Shown piece by piece: positions 34,303-43,348 of a DNA stretch of 64,000 bases; positions within the stretch are counted from its first letter, which is position 1, and every line of letters begins with the position of its first letter. The stretch spans positions 434,001 through 498,000 of the forward strand of contig CP091241.1 of assembly GCA_027627685.1 (NCBI GenBank), given 5' to 3'. The notes beneath the pieces were generated by a model. That model saw only the letters and a list, made by a program, of their open reading frames with translations. It ran no database searches and had not been told where the DNA came from. A program made the translations under genes and the position numbers. This DNA comes from Hyphomonadaceae bacterium ML37 (GTDB lineage Bacteria; Pseudomonadota; Alphaproteobacteria; Caulobacterales; Maricaulaceae).

Positions 34303-36057
34303 CTACTGAGGCTGATCGGCGATCCACGCCTCCATCCGCGTCTCCAGATAATCCAGCGGCACCGCGCCCTCTTCCAGCAGGGCGTCGTGGAAGGCGGCGA
34401 GATCAAAATCCTCGCCCAGCGCCGCTTCTCCCTGCGCCCGCAGCCGCCGGATCAGGATCTCGCCGGTCTTGTAGGCCAGCGCCTGACCGGGCCAGGAGAT
34501 ATAGCGCGACACCTCATTGGTGATGTTGAGCGGCGCCAGCGCCGAGTTCTCCAGGAAGCAGGCTTCAGCCTCCTCCCGGGTCCAGCCAAACCAGTGCAGG
34601 CCGGTATCGGCGACCAGGCGGCAGGCGCGCCACATCTCATAGGTCAGCCGGCCGAAATTCTCATACGGGTCTTCATAGAAGCCCATGTCGAGCCCGAGAT
34701 GCTCGGCATAAAGCCCCCAGCCTTCACCAAACGCGGTGATGTAGCTGCGGCGGCGAAACTCGGGCAGGCCTTCGATTTCCTGGGCCAGCGCAATCTGGTG
34801 GTGATGGCCGGGCACGGCCTCATGCAGGGTCAGGGAGGGCAACTCGTAAAGCGGCCTCTGATCCAGGCGGTAGGTGTTGACCATATAGCCGCCCGCCCGC
34901 CCGGTTTCCGCGTCGCCCGACCAGTAGCGGCCCGTGGTGTAGTTGGGCGCCAGGGCGGCCGGGACGGGCCGCACGCCGTATGACAGGCGCGGCAGCCGAT
35001 TGAAGAAGGCCGGCATCTGGTCGTCGGCCAGCTTGGAGAGCCAGGCCGCGCGCATCATCAGCTCCATTTCGCTCTCGGCGTAAAACTGCGGGTCGGTGCG
35101 CAGGAAATCGAGGAATTCGGCGAACGAGCCCTCAAACCCGGTTTGCGTGATCACCTCTTCCATCTCGGCGCGGATACGCGCGACTTCTTCGAGGCCCGTC
35201 TGGTGAATCTCTTCCGGGGTCAGGTCCAGCGTCGTGTGCTGGCGCACCAGAGCCGGGTAGAACGCCTCGCCGCCCGGCAGGTCGCGCGCGCCCAGGGTCT
35301 CACGGGCGTTGGGTATGTAGCTGGAAACAAAGAAATCATGCAGCCGGCGCAGGGCCGGCAGGGCGGCGGTTTCGATGGCCTCCAGCGCCTCGGCGCGCAG
35401 GCGTGTGCGCTCGGCCTCGGGCAGGCTGTCGGGCAGGGCGTCGATGGGCATCAGAAGCGCGCTGTCTTCGGCGGCCACGATCTGCGCGTCGATCTGGTCG
35501 GCCACGCCGTCCAGAATGGCGCGCGGCTGGGTGAAGCCGGTCTCCAGACCGCGTTCCAGCCAGGCCTGGTGCTGGGCGAAATAATCGGGCAGGGCGCGAA
35601 TGCGGGTGATCCAGGCCTCGGCCTCCTCCACCGTGCGGGCCCGCGCGCTCATGGCGGCGAAATCGGGCGAGGTATGAAACCCGCTATCATTGGTGAAGGG
35701 GATCATGGCGCTCTGGGCGCGTGGCAGCTCGATGGCGGAGCGCAGCGTGTAGGCGAGCACGGCGTGGCTCGCCACATCGGTTCCGGTCAGCGTGGCCGGA
35801 TCGATCTCCTCCAGCCGGGCGTGGAAACCGGCCATGGCCTCATCCCAGGTCTCTACAGCCTCGAAGCTGGCGTCGGGCCAGCGCGAGGCCGCGTCCAGAT
35901 CGCCGCGCCGGCCGCGCGTCATCACGTCGCGCTCTTCCAGAAACGCCTCGTAATCGGCGATCAGGACGGTGAAGGGGCCGGGCTCTTCAGACTGCGCCTG
36001 TGCGGCGACAGAGGGCGTGAAGGCGAGCGCAAGGGCGAGGGCGAAGGTGCGGATCAT
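34303..36057 (-). CDS. Secreted DUF885 family protein (putative metallopeptidase-like)
   Basis: A 584-residue protein with a signal peptide (MIRTFALALALAFTPSVAAQAQ). The DUF885 body is mainly helical, with the HExxPGHH motif in LTLHEAVPGHHHQIALAQEI (~residues 415-434) and GWGLYAEHLGLDMGFYED downstream, which looks like a gluzincin zinc site. DUF885 proteins are often annotated as peptidases, though activity is rarely shown. GGAG nine bases upstream supports the ATG at the signal peptide rather than an earlier in-frame one. It converges with sqdB, 14 bases apart. It probably acts in the periplasm or outside the cell. Confidence 0.88.
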   Translation of the reverse strand: MIRTFALALALAFTPSVAAQAQSEEPGPFTVLIADYEAFLEERDVMTRGRRGDLDAASRWPDASFEAVETWDEAMAGFHARLEEIDPATLTGTDVASHAVLAYTLRSAIELPRAQSAMIPFTNDSGFHTSPDFAAMSARARTVEEAEAWITRIRALPDYFAQHQAWLERGLETGFTQPRAILDGVADQIDAQIVAAEDSALLMPIDALPDSLPEAERTRLRAEALEAIETAALPALRRLHDFFVSSYIPNARETLGARDLPGGEAFYPALVRQHTTLDLTPEEIHQTGLEEVARIRAEMEEVITQTGFEGSFAEFLDFLRTDPQFYAESEMELMMRAAWLSKLADDQMPAFFNRLPRLSYGVRPVPAALAPNYTTGRYWSGDAETGRAGGYMVNTYRLDQRPLYELPSLTLHEAVPGHHHQIALAQEIEGLPEFRRRSYITAFGEGWGLYAEHLGLDMGFYEDPYENFGRLTYEMWRACRLVADTGLHWFGWTREEAEACFLENSALAPLNITNEVSRYISWPGQALAYKTGEILIRRLRAQGEAALGEDFDLAAFHDALLEEGAVPLDYLETRMEAWIADQPQ

Positions 36058-36167
36058 GACGGCGTCTCCGAAACGTCTGGGCCGCAACGGGGCCCGGTCT
36101 GAGCGCCGTCATCAGACCCGAGCCCGGCCCCCGGCTCAAGAGCCGGGGCGCCGAAACCCGTTTCAAG

Positions 36168-36632
36168 TCAGCCGCCCGCCGCGGCTGCCTGCAGCGCGGC
36201 GATGTCGATCTTCGTCATTTTCATCAGCGCGGCGGACACGCGCCCGGCGGTCTCACCGCCGCGTCCCATCAGGCGTGGCAAAGCCTCCGGCACGATCTGC
36301 CAGTGAACGCCATAGCGATCCTTCAGCCAGCCGCACATACTCGCTTCGCCGCCCTCGGTCAGGGCGTCCCAGAGCCGGTCGGTCCCGGCCTGGTCCTCGG
36401 TCAGGACGCAAATCGAGGTCAAGTAGCTCGGGGCCGGCTCGGGATTGCCGTTCATCGTCATGTAAGGCGCCCCGCCCAGCGTGAACTCGACCACCAGCGC
36501 CGGACCGTCCGGGTCCGGGCGGTGGATGAGATCAATGGCGCTGTCTGCGATCAGGTCGACATAGAAACGGGCCGCCTCCTCGGCCTGTGATGGCAGGAAG
36601 AGGCAGGTTCGGACAGGCGATTTGAACTCCAT
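36168..36632 (-). CDS. VOC family (PhnB/3-demethylubiquinone methyltransferase-like) protein
   Basis: A 154-residue protein of the vicinal-oxygen-chelate superfamily, PhnB-like branch. The first unit has TCLFLPSQAEEAARFYVDL and VVEFTLGGAPYMTMNGNPEP. The second has the family motif LKDRYGVHWQIVPEAL with a possible metal His. A catalytic role is unproven. It follows the DUF1428 gene by 11 bases on the same strand, and the two form a small operon divergent from an HxlR regulator. GGGAGG five bases before the ATG marks the start. Confidence 0.88.
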   Translation of the reverse strand: MEFKSPVRTCLFLPSQAEEAARFYVDLIADSAIDLIHRPDPDGPALVVEFTLGGAPYMTMNGNPEPAPSYLTSICVLTEDQAGTDRLWDALTEGGEASMCGWLKDRYGVHWQIVPEALPRLMGRGGETAGRVSAALMKMTKIDIAALQAAAAGG

Positions 36633-36643
36633 CGCGGCCTCCC

Positions 36644-36997
36644 TCAGACTTCGAGGAGGATTTCAAAGCCGCCGAAAATCATGCGCTTGCCGTCAAAGGG
36701 CATCTCCATGCCGGACATGTCGGGATCTTCCATGATTTTCGCCCAGGCAGCGTCGCGCACCTCTTTGGAGGGCCAGACCATCCAGTTGAGCACCACGCTC
36801 TCATGCGGTTCGCGCAGCACCGCCGTGTGCATGGAGTTGATCTTGCCTTCGGGCAGATCGTCACCCCAGCATTCGGTGCTGGATACAAGGCCGTAGCGCT
36901 TGAAGACGTGCGCCGCGCGCTCGGCGTGGGCGCGGTAGTCTTCTTTTTTGTCGGTCGGTACAGGCAGCAGAACGCCGTCGATATAGGCCATGGACAT
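36644..36997 (-). CDS. DUF1428 family protein
   Basis: A 117-residue ferredoxin-like alpha/beta barrel-type protein of family DUF1428. Typical motifs are YIDGVLLPVPTDKKEDYRAHAERAA, GLVSSTECWGDD, LNWMVWPSKEVRDAAW and the end FDGKRMIFGGFE. The function is unknown, but the family is often encoded next to PhnB-like VOC proteins and HxlR regulators, as here. GGAGGAG six bases before ATG 36997 gives the start. It is the first gene of a two-gene unit with the VOC protein, controlled from the 90-base region shared with the HxlR gene. Confidence 0.92.
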   Translation of the reverse strand: MSMAYIDGVLLPVPTDKKEDYRAHAERAAHVFKRYGLVSSTECWGDDLPEGKINSMHTAVLREPHESVVLNWMVWPSKEVRDAAWAKIMEDPDMSGMEMPFDGKRMIFGGFEILLEV

Positions 36998-37087
36998 GTC
37001 TCCTCCGGTGTTGAACGAAGGCGAAGGTCCGACATCTAGTTCAAAAAAGCAACTGGATAATTCGCAGAATCAACTTAAATCTGGTCC

Positions 37088-37759
37088 ATGGCCCGCAAGA
37101 AGCCCTATGACGATGGATGTGCGACGGCTCATGCGCTCGATCTGATCGGCGAGCGCTGGGCGCTTTTGATCGTGCGCGAGCTGATCCCGGGCCCGAAGCG
37201 ATTCAGTGATCTCAAGGCCGCGCTGTGCGGCATCAGCACGAATATCCTGACCACGCGCCTCCTTGAGCTGGAAGCCGGGCATCTCGTAGTGCGCCGCAAA
37301 TTGCCGCCGCCCGCCGCCTCGCAAGTCTACGCGCTTACGCCCTGGGGCGCCGATCTTGAGCCACTGATCAAGGATATCGGCCGCTGGGCGGCGCGTTCTC
37401 CGACCCTGGCGCCGGGCAAGCCGATGAGCGCGGCGTCAGTGATGCTGTCTTTTCGAACGATGTTCAACGCAGAGCGCGCCGCCGGCCTCGATGTGGAAGC
37501 CGCGCTGGTGCTCGACGGCGTGCCCCACCGGGTGCGCATCAAGGACGCACAGCTGGACATCGCGATTGGGGAGGCGTTGCGGCCCGCCTTCACCCTGTCG
37601 GGCGATCCCAACCTGGTGGCCGGTCTGGTCTATGGCGGCCTGACGCTGGACGCGGTGCGCGCGGCGGGCCTGTCGGTTGAGGGCGATACAGCGCTGGCGC
37701 AGCGTTTCGCCACGCTGTTTCCGTTGCCCGAAAAAGCCGAGCCGGCCGCCTCGCTTTAG
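37088..37759 (+). CDS. HxlR family transcriptional regulator with C-terminal extension
   Basis: A 223-residue regulator. The winged helix covers ~residues 8-100: CATAHALDLIGERWALLIVRELIPGPKRFSDL, then GISTNILTTRLLELE, then YALTPWGADLEPLI, all HxlR hallmarks. A Cys near the N-terminus (DGCATA) is in the redox-sensing position of some HxlR/YodB members. The extra ~110-residue C-domain (VMLSFRTMFNAERAAG to the end) resembles the SCP2-like or ligand-binding tail found on long HxlR proteins. It is divergent from the DUF1428-VOC pair, the likely target. A/T-rich sequence between the starts holds the promoters. Confidence 0.9.
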   Translation: MARKKPYDDGCATAHALDLIGERWALLIVRELIPGPKRFSDLKAALCGISTNILTTRLLELEAGHLVVRRKLPPPAASQVYALTPWGADLEPLIKDIGRWAARSPTLAPGKPMSAASVMLSFRTMFNAERAAGLDVEAALVLDGVPHRVRIKDAQLDIAIGEALRPAFTLSGDPNLVAGLVYGGLTLDAVRAAGLSVEGDTALAQRFATLFPLPEKAEPAASL

Positions 37760-37778
37760 AGGCGGCCGTCCCCGGATT

Positions 37779-39272
37779 TCACCCCGCCTCGCGGAAACTA
37801 TCCACTTCGAGATCGTATTCGCGCACTTTGCGATAGAGGGTCGAGCGGCCCACGCCGAGGCGGCGGGCGACCTCGGCCATACGGCCCGAATAGGTCTCGA
37901 TGGCGAACGCGATCAGATCACGCTCGATGGCTTCCAGCGAGCGCAGATGACCACCTGCATCCAGGATATCGACCCTCAGGGCGTCGTCCTCGTCTCCCAG
38001 CGCGGCGGCGTCAAACACCTCTGTGCTGGACGGCGCCGCCGCGATATTGGCCGGAGACGGCGCGGGCGCCGGCATCGCCTCGGCTTCGCGCAAGGTCGGC
38101 GTCAGGCCGGAGATTTGCGGGAAGTCTTCAGGGGTCAGATAGTCGCTGTCGCTGAGCACCACAGCGCGGAACACCGCATTCTCCAGCTGGCGCACATTGC
38201 CCTTCCATTCGTGCCGCGCCAGCAAATCCATGGTCTCCCCGGTGGCGTCTAGCACGGCCTTGCCCTCCTGGGCATTGAAGCGGGCGATGAAGTGGCGCAC
38301 CAGGGCCGGGATGTCATCCCGGCGTTTGGCCAGAGACGGCACCTCGATGGGGAACACGTTGAGCCGGTAGAACAAATCCTCCCGGAAGGCGCCGGTCTTG
38401 ACCTGTTCGGTCAGGTCGCGATTGGTCGCCGAGACGATGCGCACATCCACCTTCACCGGACGGCGCGACCCGACCGGATCGACCTCGCCTTCCTGCAGGG
38501 CGCGCAGGAGCTTGACCTGCATGTCCAGCGGCAGTTCGCCGATCTCATCGAGGAAGAGCGTGCCGCCATCAGCCTCCTGGAACTTGCCCAGATGCTTGGC
38601 CACCGCGCCGGTGAACGAGCCCTTTTCGTGGCCGAACAGGGTGGATTCCACCAGGTTTTCCGGGATCGCCCCGCAATTGACCGCCACGAAGGGACGCCCC
38701 GCGCGGTCCGACGCCGCCGCGATGGAGCGCGCCACCAGCTCTTTGCCCACGCCGCTTTCGCCGGTGATCAGGATCGGGATGTTGGATTTGGCCGCCCGCT
38801 CGCCCAGCCGCACCACCTGGCGCATGGCCGGGGCCCCGGCGATCATGTCGTCAAAGCCCAGCTGACCCGAGCGGGTCTTCTTCAGCCGGGTGACTTCACT
38901 GGAGAGATCTTTCACCTTGAGCGCGTTGCGCAGCGACACCGCGATGCGCTCAGGGCTGGCGGGCTTCACAAAGAAGTCCACTGCGCCGGCGCGCATGGCC
39001 CGCACCACGGTCTCTAAGCCGCCGTGGGCGGTGAGCATGATCACGGGCAGATCGGGCTCGCGCGCCTTGATCGCCTCCAGGGTCTCCACCCCGTCCATGC
39101 CGGGCATGATCATGTCGAGCATAACCACGTCGATCCCGCCGCGCTTCACGGCGGCCAGGCCGGAATCGCCGTCCTCGGCGCCCTGGAAGGTATGTCCTTG
39201 CTTCTCCAGCACCGCCTGCATCAGGCGGCGCTGGGTCGGATCGTCATCGACGACCAGTACGGTCTTCGCCAT
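37779..39272 (-). CDS. Sigma-54-dependent response regulator (NtrC/TacA-like)
   Basis: A transcription activator of 497 residues. The receiver domain (~4-115) has VDDDPTQRR and the phosphoacceptor in VVMLDMIMPGMDG. The AAA+ domain has Walker A GESGVGKE, the sigma-54 loop GSFTGA (the usual GAFTGA with Ser), Walker B TLFLDEIGELPLDMQ and the R-finger region. A Fis-type helix-turn-helix closes the protein (YSGRMAEVARRLGVGRSTLYRKVREY). It activates RpoN promoters when phosphorylated. The layout and C-terminus resemble TacA of Caulobacter stalk biogenesis, but orthology cannot be shown here. No kinase is adjacent. Confidence 0.92.
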   Translation of the reverse strand: MAKTVLVVDDDPTQRRLMQAVLEKQGHTFQGAEDGDSGLAAVKRGGIDVVMLDMIMPGMDGVETLEAIKAREPDLPVIMLTAHGGLETVVRAMRAGAVDFFVKPASPERIAVSLRNALKVKDLSSEVTRLKKTRSGQLGFDDMIAGAPAMRQVVRLGERAAKSNIPILITGESGVGKELVARSIAAASDRAGRPFVAVNCGAIPENLVESTLFGHEKGSFTGAVAKHLGKFQEADGGTLFLDEIGELPLDMQVKLLRALQEGEVDPVGSRRPVKVDVRIVSATNRDLTEQVKTGAFREDLFYRLNVFPIEVPSLAKRRDDIPALVRHFIARFNAQEGKAVLDATGETMDLLARHEWKGNVRQLENAVFRAVVLSDSDYLTPEDFPQISGLTPTLREAEAMPAPAPSPANIAAAPSSTEVFDAAALGDEDDALRVDILDAGGHLRSLEAIERDLIAFAIETYSGRMAEVARRLGVGRSTLYRKVREYDLEVDSFREAG

Positions 39273-39552
39273 TGCACCCACGCCCTTTCGGTCCCATCCA
39301 CCGGGGGCGGCTTCTGAGCGGCGCCGGCCGGGGCGTTCCCCGTCCCGGCTCCGCGGCCGTCTCCCGTCTTGATGCGCACCGTTATGGGACACGCCCGGTA
39401 AAGATCACGTGTAAGGCCCGGTGAGAATTGGTTAGGGTAAAGAAAGGGTTAGGGACGAGGCGTGGCCACCGTCCGCCACCTATTTGACGCGCCGCAGCAC
39501 GAGGGCTAACCCTTTCATCTGTTTCCAGTCCTTGTTTTTGGATGCCCCCTTC

Positions 39553-40485
39553 ATGACCGACCCTGCCCCCCTGCCTCCGCCGCTGGCGCAATTCGCCGGC
39601 AAGCCTGTGCCTGCGCCGGACTGGTTTGCCGACGCGCTGGCGGCGCCTTTCGAGACGGGGGCCGTCGAGCGGGACGGCGTGCGTCTGGTGTGGAAGGCGT
39701 GGGGCAAGCGCGGCGATCCGGCGCTGGTGCTGATCCATGGCGGTACGGCGCACAAGGGCTGGTGGGATGCGCTGGGCCCGTTCCTGGCTGCGCCAGGGCG
39801 CCGGGTGATCGCGCCGGATCTCGCCGGCATGGGGCAAAGCGGCTGGCGCGAGGTCTACACCATGACCGACCACGCCGCCGACATGCGCGCGGCGGCTGAA
39901 GACGCCGGCGCGTTCGAGAACGGCAAGCCCATTTTCGTGGGCCATTCATTCGGCGGGTTCGTGACGCTGCAGGCCGCTAAGGAGTTTGGCGCGGACCTGC
40001 GCGCTGCGGTGATCCTGGACAGCCCGATCCGCAAACCGGAAAAGCAGCGCGAAGGTTCGCCGCCGCGCCGGGGCGGGCGGGTCTATACTGATCTCGCCGC
40101 CGCGCTGGCGCGCTTCCGACTGCTACCGGCCCAGCCGTGCGACAATGTGTGGCTGGTGGACCATGTGGCGCGCGGTTCGCTGCGTGAAGCCGAGGGCGGC
40201 TGGACCTGGTGGTTTGATCCCGATCTGTGGGCCAAGCTCACCTATCAGCGGCGCGATCCTGAAGCCGCGGCGGCGGCGCTGGGCTGCCCGCTGGCCTTCA
40301 TCCGGGGCGAACGCTCCGACCTCATGAACACAGAGACCTGGGCCTATATGCGCTCGGTCTTCACCCGCTCGCCCTTCATCACCGTGCCGCGCGCGCGCCA
40401 TCACCTGATCCTGGATGACCCGCTTGCAGTGGTGTCCGCGCTCGATGCCCTCGTCGAGGGGTGGGCGCCGCGTAAATCAGGCTGA
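39553..40485 (+). CDS. Alpha/beta hydrolase
   Basis: An alpha/beta-hydrolase fold enzyme of 310 residues. The oxyanion-hole motif is LVLIHGGTAHKGWWDAL. The nucleophile Ser is in FVGHSFGGFVTLQ (~residues 133-145). The acid is probably in IRGERSDLMN and the His in VPRARHHLILDDP. The lid is small. The substrate is unknown; the sequence is like many esterase/epoxide-hydrolase-type members. ATG 39553 is the most likely start, though its ribosome site is weak and an upstream extension is possible. The preceding ~280 bases, divergent from the sigma-54 regulator, hold no gene. Confidence 0.88.
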   Translation: MTDPAPLPPPLAQFAGKPVPAPDWFADALAAPFETGAVERDGVRLVWKAWGKRGDPALVLIHGGTAHKGWWDALGPFLAAPGRRVIAPDLAGMGQSGWREVYTMTDHAADMRAAAEDAGAFENGKPIFVGHSFGGFVTLQAAKEFGADLRAAVILDSPIRKPEKQREGSPPRRGGRVYTDLAAALARFRLLPAQPCDNVWLVDHVARGSLREAEGGWTWWFDPDLWAKLTYQRRDPEAAAAALGCPLAFIRGERSDLMNTETWAYMRSVFTRSPFITVPRARHHLILDDPLAVVSALDALVEGWAPRKSG

Positions 40486-40598
40486 CGGGTCGCATGCCCC
40501 TGCGGCGCTTGCCGCCTTGGCGGGGGCGCCCGGTCATGCTAGAGGCGCCCCATGCAGGAGCGAGCGCTCCGGAGCCTTTCCAGACAAGGATCGAGACG

Positions 40599-40895
40599 AT
40601 GGCTGAAGACTACACCCGCGGTCAGATGGACATTTCCCATCACAAGGCGACCTACGGCGCCGTCATGAAGGTGTCGGTGTTCATCTCGGTCCTGCTGGGT
40701 CTGATCGTGCTGTATCTGACCCTGGTGTTCGGGGCCGGCACGAACTGGATCAGCGCCCTGATTGTGTCTCTGATTGCGGGCGGTCTTGCCGGGTTCATGC
40801 TCAAGCAGGGCCCGCGCTACTGGGCGTTCCTGGGCGTGCTGACAGTGATCGCCCTGATGGCGGGCGGGATCACCCTGCTGCTCGCCAGCGCCTGA
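40599..40895 (+). CDS. aa3-type cytochrome c oxidase subunit IV-like small membrane protein
   Basis: A 98-residue protein. The first ~40 residues (MAEDYTRGQMDISHHKATYGAVMKVSVF) match the short alphaproteobacterial CoxIV family pattern, ending in the first helix. Two more hydrophobic helices follow (~residues 50-70 and 75-97). AAGGATCGAG gives the ribosome site before the ATG. It lies 91 bases ahead of pntAA on the same strand. This small protein commonly precedes transhydrogenase genes in related bacteria, so its link to cytochrome oxidase versus transhydrogenase is open. Confidence 0.75.
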   Translation: MAEDYTRGQMDISHHKATYGAVMKVSVFISVLLGLIVLYLTLVFGAGTNWISALIVSLIAGGLAGFMLKQGPRYWAFLGVLTVIALMAGGITLLLASA

Positions 40896-40986
40896 CGCGA
40901 CCGCGCCGGGCCAGAAACCCATTGCCTTTCCAGCCGAGTCGCGCATGCTGGACACAGGTTAAAGCCGCGCCGCTCAAGGGATTTGC

Positions 40987-42120
40987 ATGCGAATCGCCAT
41001 CCTTGCCGAAACTTATCCGGGCGAGACCCGGGTCGCCGCCACGCCTGACAGCGTGAAAGCGCTGGTCAAAACCGGCGCCGAGGTGCTGGTGGAATCCGGC
41101 GCGGGCGCCCGCGCCGATTTCGCCGACGCCGCCTATGAAGCCGCTGGCGCCGCCGTGAGCGCGCGCGGTGATGTGGTGAAGGCGGCGGACGCCCTGTTCT
41201 GTGTGCGCCGGCCCGATGCCGCCGTGATCAAGGGCCTGAAGAAGGGCGCCGTGATGGTCGGGCTGTTCGAGCCCCATGGCGCGGTGGACTTCGCCGGGTC
41301 CTGCGCCAAGGCGGGCGTCAATGCGCTGGCCATGGAATTTACCCCGCGCATCACGCGCGCCCAGTCCATGGACGCGCTGTCGTCCCAGTCCAACCTCGCC
41401 GGCTACCGCGCCGTGGTGGAAGCCGCCACGCTCTATGGCCGCGCCTTCCCGATGATGATGACGGCGGCGGGCACCATCGCCGCTGCGCGCGTCTTCGTGA
41501 TGGGCGTGGGCGTCGCCGGCTTGCAGGCCATCGCCACGGCCCGGCGCCTGGGCGCCATTGTGACCGCCACCGACGTGCGCCCCGCCGCCAAAGAGCAGGT
41601 GGCCTCGCTGGGCGCCAAATTCGTCGCGGTCGAGGATGAAGAGTTCAAGGCCGCCGAGACTGCCGGCGGTTACGCCAAGGAAATGAGCGACGACTACAAG
41701 GCCAAGCAGGCCGAGCTCGTCGCAGCGCACATCCTCAAGCAGGACGTGATCATCACCACCGCGCTGATCCCGGGGCGCCCGGCGCCGCGCCTGCTGACCA
41801 AGGCCATGGTCGAGACCATGAAGCCGGGCTCGGTGATCATCGACATCGCCGCGGCCAATGGCGGCAATTGCGAGCTGACGAAATCGGGCGAGATGGTTGT
41901 CCATAACGGGGTGAAGATCGCCGGCTATGGCGATCTGCCTTCGCGCCTGGCGGCCGATTCCTCGAACCTGCTGGCGCGCAACCTGGTCAATCTCTTCCCG
42001 CTTCTGCGCGCCGAAGACGGCGCGCTCAGCCCCCACTGGGACGATGACATCATCAAGGGCATGGCCCTGACCCGGGATGGCGAGATCGTCCATCCCACCC
42101 TCAAAGGAGACGGCTCATGA
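40987..42120 (+). CDS. pntA: NAD(P) transhydrogenase subunit alpha part 1 (PntAA)
   Basis: The cytoplasmic NAD(H)-binding domain I of the proton-pumping transhydrogenase, 377 residues. It starts [24 protein letters not shown], contains [29 protein letters not shown], the Rossmann motif [22 protein letters not shown], and ends with [16 protein letters not shown]. It works with PntAB (membrane) and PntB to couple hydride transfer from NADH to NADP with proton flow. Its TGA overlaps the ATG of a 29-residue ORF (ATGA). Confidence 0.96.
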   Translation: MRIAILAETYPGETRVAATPDSVKALVKTGAEVLVESGAGARADFADAAYEAAGAAVSARGDVVKAADALFCVRRPDAAVIKGLKKGAVMVGLFEPHGAVDFAGSCAKAGVNALAMEFTPRITRAQSMDALSSQSNLAGYRAVVEAATLYGRAFPMMMTAAGTIAAARVFVMGVGVAGLQAIATARRLGAIVTATDVRPAAKEQVASLGAKFVAVEDEEFKAAETAGGYAKEMSDDYKAKQAELVAAHILKQDVIITTALIPGRPAPRLLTKAMVETMKPGSVIIDIAAANGGNCELTKSGEMVVHNGVKIAGYGDLPSRLAADSSNLLARNLVNLFPLLRAEDGALSPHWDDDIIKGMALTRDGEIVHPTLKGDGS

Positions 42121-42206
42121 AACGCCGCATCATCCAGCTCGCCATCGCCGTGACGGCCATCGTCACGCTCAGCGCATTCGCCGCCGCCGCCATCATCGCG
42201 GGCTAA
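42117..42206 (+). CDS. 29-residue hydrophobic micro-ORF between pntAA and pntAB
   Basis: A short ORF starting [17 protein letters not shown]: a basic tail followed by one hydrophobic helix up to the end. A strong AAAGGAG lies six bases before its ATG, which overlaps the pntAA stop as ATGA. pntAB itself starts 30 bases after its stop. The ribosome site, charge pattern and coupling support translation. It could be a small transhydrogenase accessory peptide. It is too short for homology judgement and would be missed by most length cut-offs. Confidence 0.6.
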   Translation: MKRRIIQLAIAVTAIVTLSAFAAAAIIAG

Positions 42207-42235
42207 GCCCCGCACGCCGCCTCACGGAGCCTGAC

Positions 42236-42568
42236 ATGGACGCAGTTGATCCGAATGTTTTCCGCCTGGCGATTTTCGTGCTCGCCGTGTTCGTGGGCTA
42301 TTACGTGGTCTGGTCGGTGACCCCGGCCCTGCACACCCCGCTCATGAGCGTGACCAACGCCATCTCCTCGGTGATCATTGTCGGCGCCCTGATTGCGGCC
42401 GCCGCGGCCGCCGCCAGCGAAGGCGCGCAATTCGCCAAGGGCCTCGGCGTGCTGGGCGTGCTGCTGGCCAGCATCAATATCTTTGGCGGCTTCCTCGTCA
42501 CCCAGCGGATGCTGGCGATGTACAAGAAGAAGGAGCGCCCCGCCAAACCGGCCAAGGGTGAGTCCTGA
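42236..42568 (+). CDS. pntAB: NAD(P) transhydrogenase subunit alpha part 2 (PntAB)
   Basis: Membrane part of the split alpha subunit, 110 residues with three helices: ~8-30 ([20 protein letters not shown]), ~38-63 ([20 protein letters not shown]) and ~70-95 ([20 protein letters not shown]). The [19 protein letters not shown] and [20 protein letters not shown] motifs are characteristic. It forms the proton channel with PntB. The ATG follows ACGGAGCC. The stop overlaps the start of the next gene as TGATG. Confidence 0.95.
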   Translation: MDAVDPNVFRLAIFVLAVFVGYYVVWSVTPALHTPLMSVTNAISSVIIVGALIAAAAAAASEGAQFAKGLGVLGVLLASINIFGGFLVTQRMLAMYKKKERPAKPAKGES

Positions 42569-43314
42569 TGCGCGCTCAGTCCAGCGGCGTGATCGCGGCG
42601 GCCACCGCCTTCCTGTGCGCCGAGGGCGCAGCGCAGGCCCAGATGGTCCCGCGCGCCGAGCACGGCGCCGTTCCGCTCATACTCGAGCCCATGGAGGCTT
42701 TTGAGCCGATCACCGTTGCGCGTGGCGAGCGGGTATTTAACGAGCGCCTGACGCCGCGCTATGTGGCGCGCATGACCGAGGACGCGCCCGAGCGGCCGCG
42801 CCCCGGTCCGCTGCCCGGCGCTGCGGCGGGAGATTTGTTATACGGCGTGCGCCTGCAGACCGGTTTTGCATACTGCCAGCGTATTGATGTCGCGGCGCCC
42901 AACCGCACCGTGCAATGCTATCGCGATTTCGACGACAATGGCACGTTCGATGGCGGATACGTCACCGAACATAACGGCTTCGCCACCCAGGTCATTCCGT
43001 CGCTTCTCCACGGCCTTGCCGGCATTCCCAGCGTTGCATTCGAGCGCGCGTCGCCGGCGGCCTTCGGCTCGGTTGACGGGCACTGGACCTTCGACCGGTG
43101 GCGGCGCGGCAAGGCCCGATTCCACCTCTTCGTGGAAGGCCAGCGTCTGTCCGATCCCATGACTTGCGAGCCCCTTGATGACCATCCCGGTCTGTGTTCG
43201 CTGGCCGGCTTGGCGCTTCGCATCACCGAGACGTCAGGCGGCGGGGCGACGATCACGCTCGCCGGCCAGGCCGAACGCCGCCTAATGATGATCACCACCA
43301 GCGGCGCGTTTTAA
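42568..43314 (+). CDS. Unrecognised secreted protein embedded in the pnt operon
   Basis: No family was recognised. It has 248 residues with an N-terminal signal-like segment ([25 protein letters not shown]). A Pro/Arg-rich stretch follows, then a beta-rich domain with four Cys (FAYCQRI, TVQCYRDFDDNGTFDG, MTCEPLDD, GLCSLAG) that could form two disulfides. DFDDNGTFDGGY resembles a calcium-binding loop. Its ATG overlaps the pntAB stop and pntB begins 34 bases after its end, so it is in the operon. It is probably periplasmic. A link to transhydrogenase is suggested only by position. Confidence 0.75.
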   Translation: MRAQSSGVIAAATAFLCAEGAAQAQMVPRAEHGAVPLILEPMEAFEPITVARGERVFNERLTPRYVARMTEDAPERPRPGPLPGAAAGDLLYGVRLQTGFAYCQRIDVAAPNRTVQCYRDFDDNGTFDGGYVTEHNGFATQVIPSLLHGLAGIPSVAFERASPAAFGSVDGHWTFDRWRRGKARFHLFVEGQRLSDPMTCEPLDDHPGLCSLAGLALRITETSGGGATITLAGQAERRLMMITTSGAF

Positions 43315-43348
43315 GCCGCACCGACCGTCCCGCCACGAGGCTCTGTTC

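Noticed and set aside
33053-34327. 424-codon minus-strand frame
   Set aside because: It is antisense to sqdB, which has full UDP-sulfoquinovose synthase motifs; the frame's composition is a GC artefact.
39273-39552. CtrA or sigma-54 sites in the divergent region between the sigma-54 regulator and the hydrolase
   Set aside because: TTAG repeats occur but no TTAA-N7-TTAA, and no GG-N10-GC type -24/-12 element was convincing.
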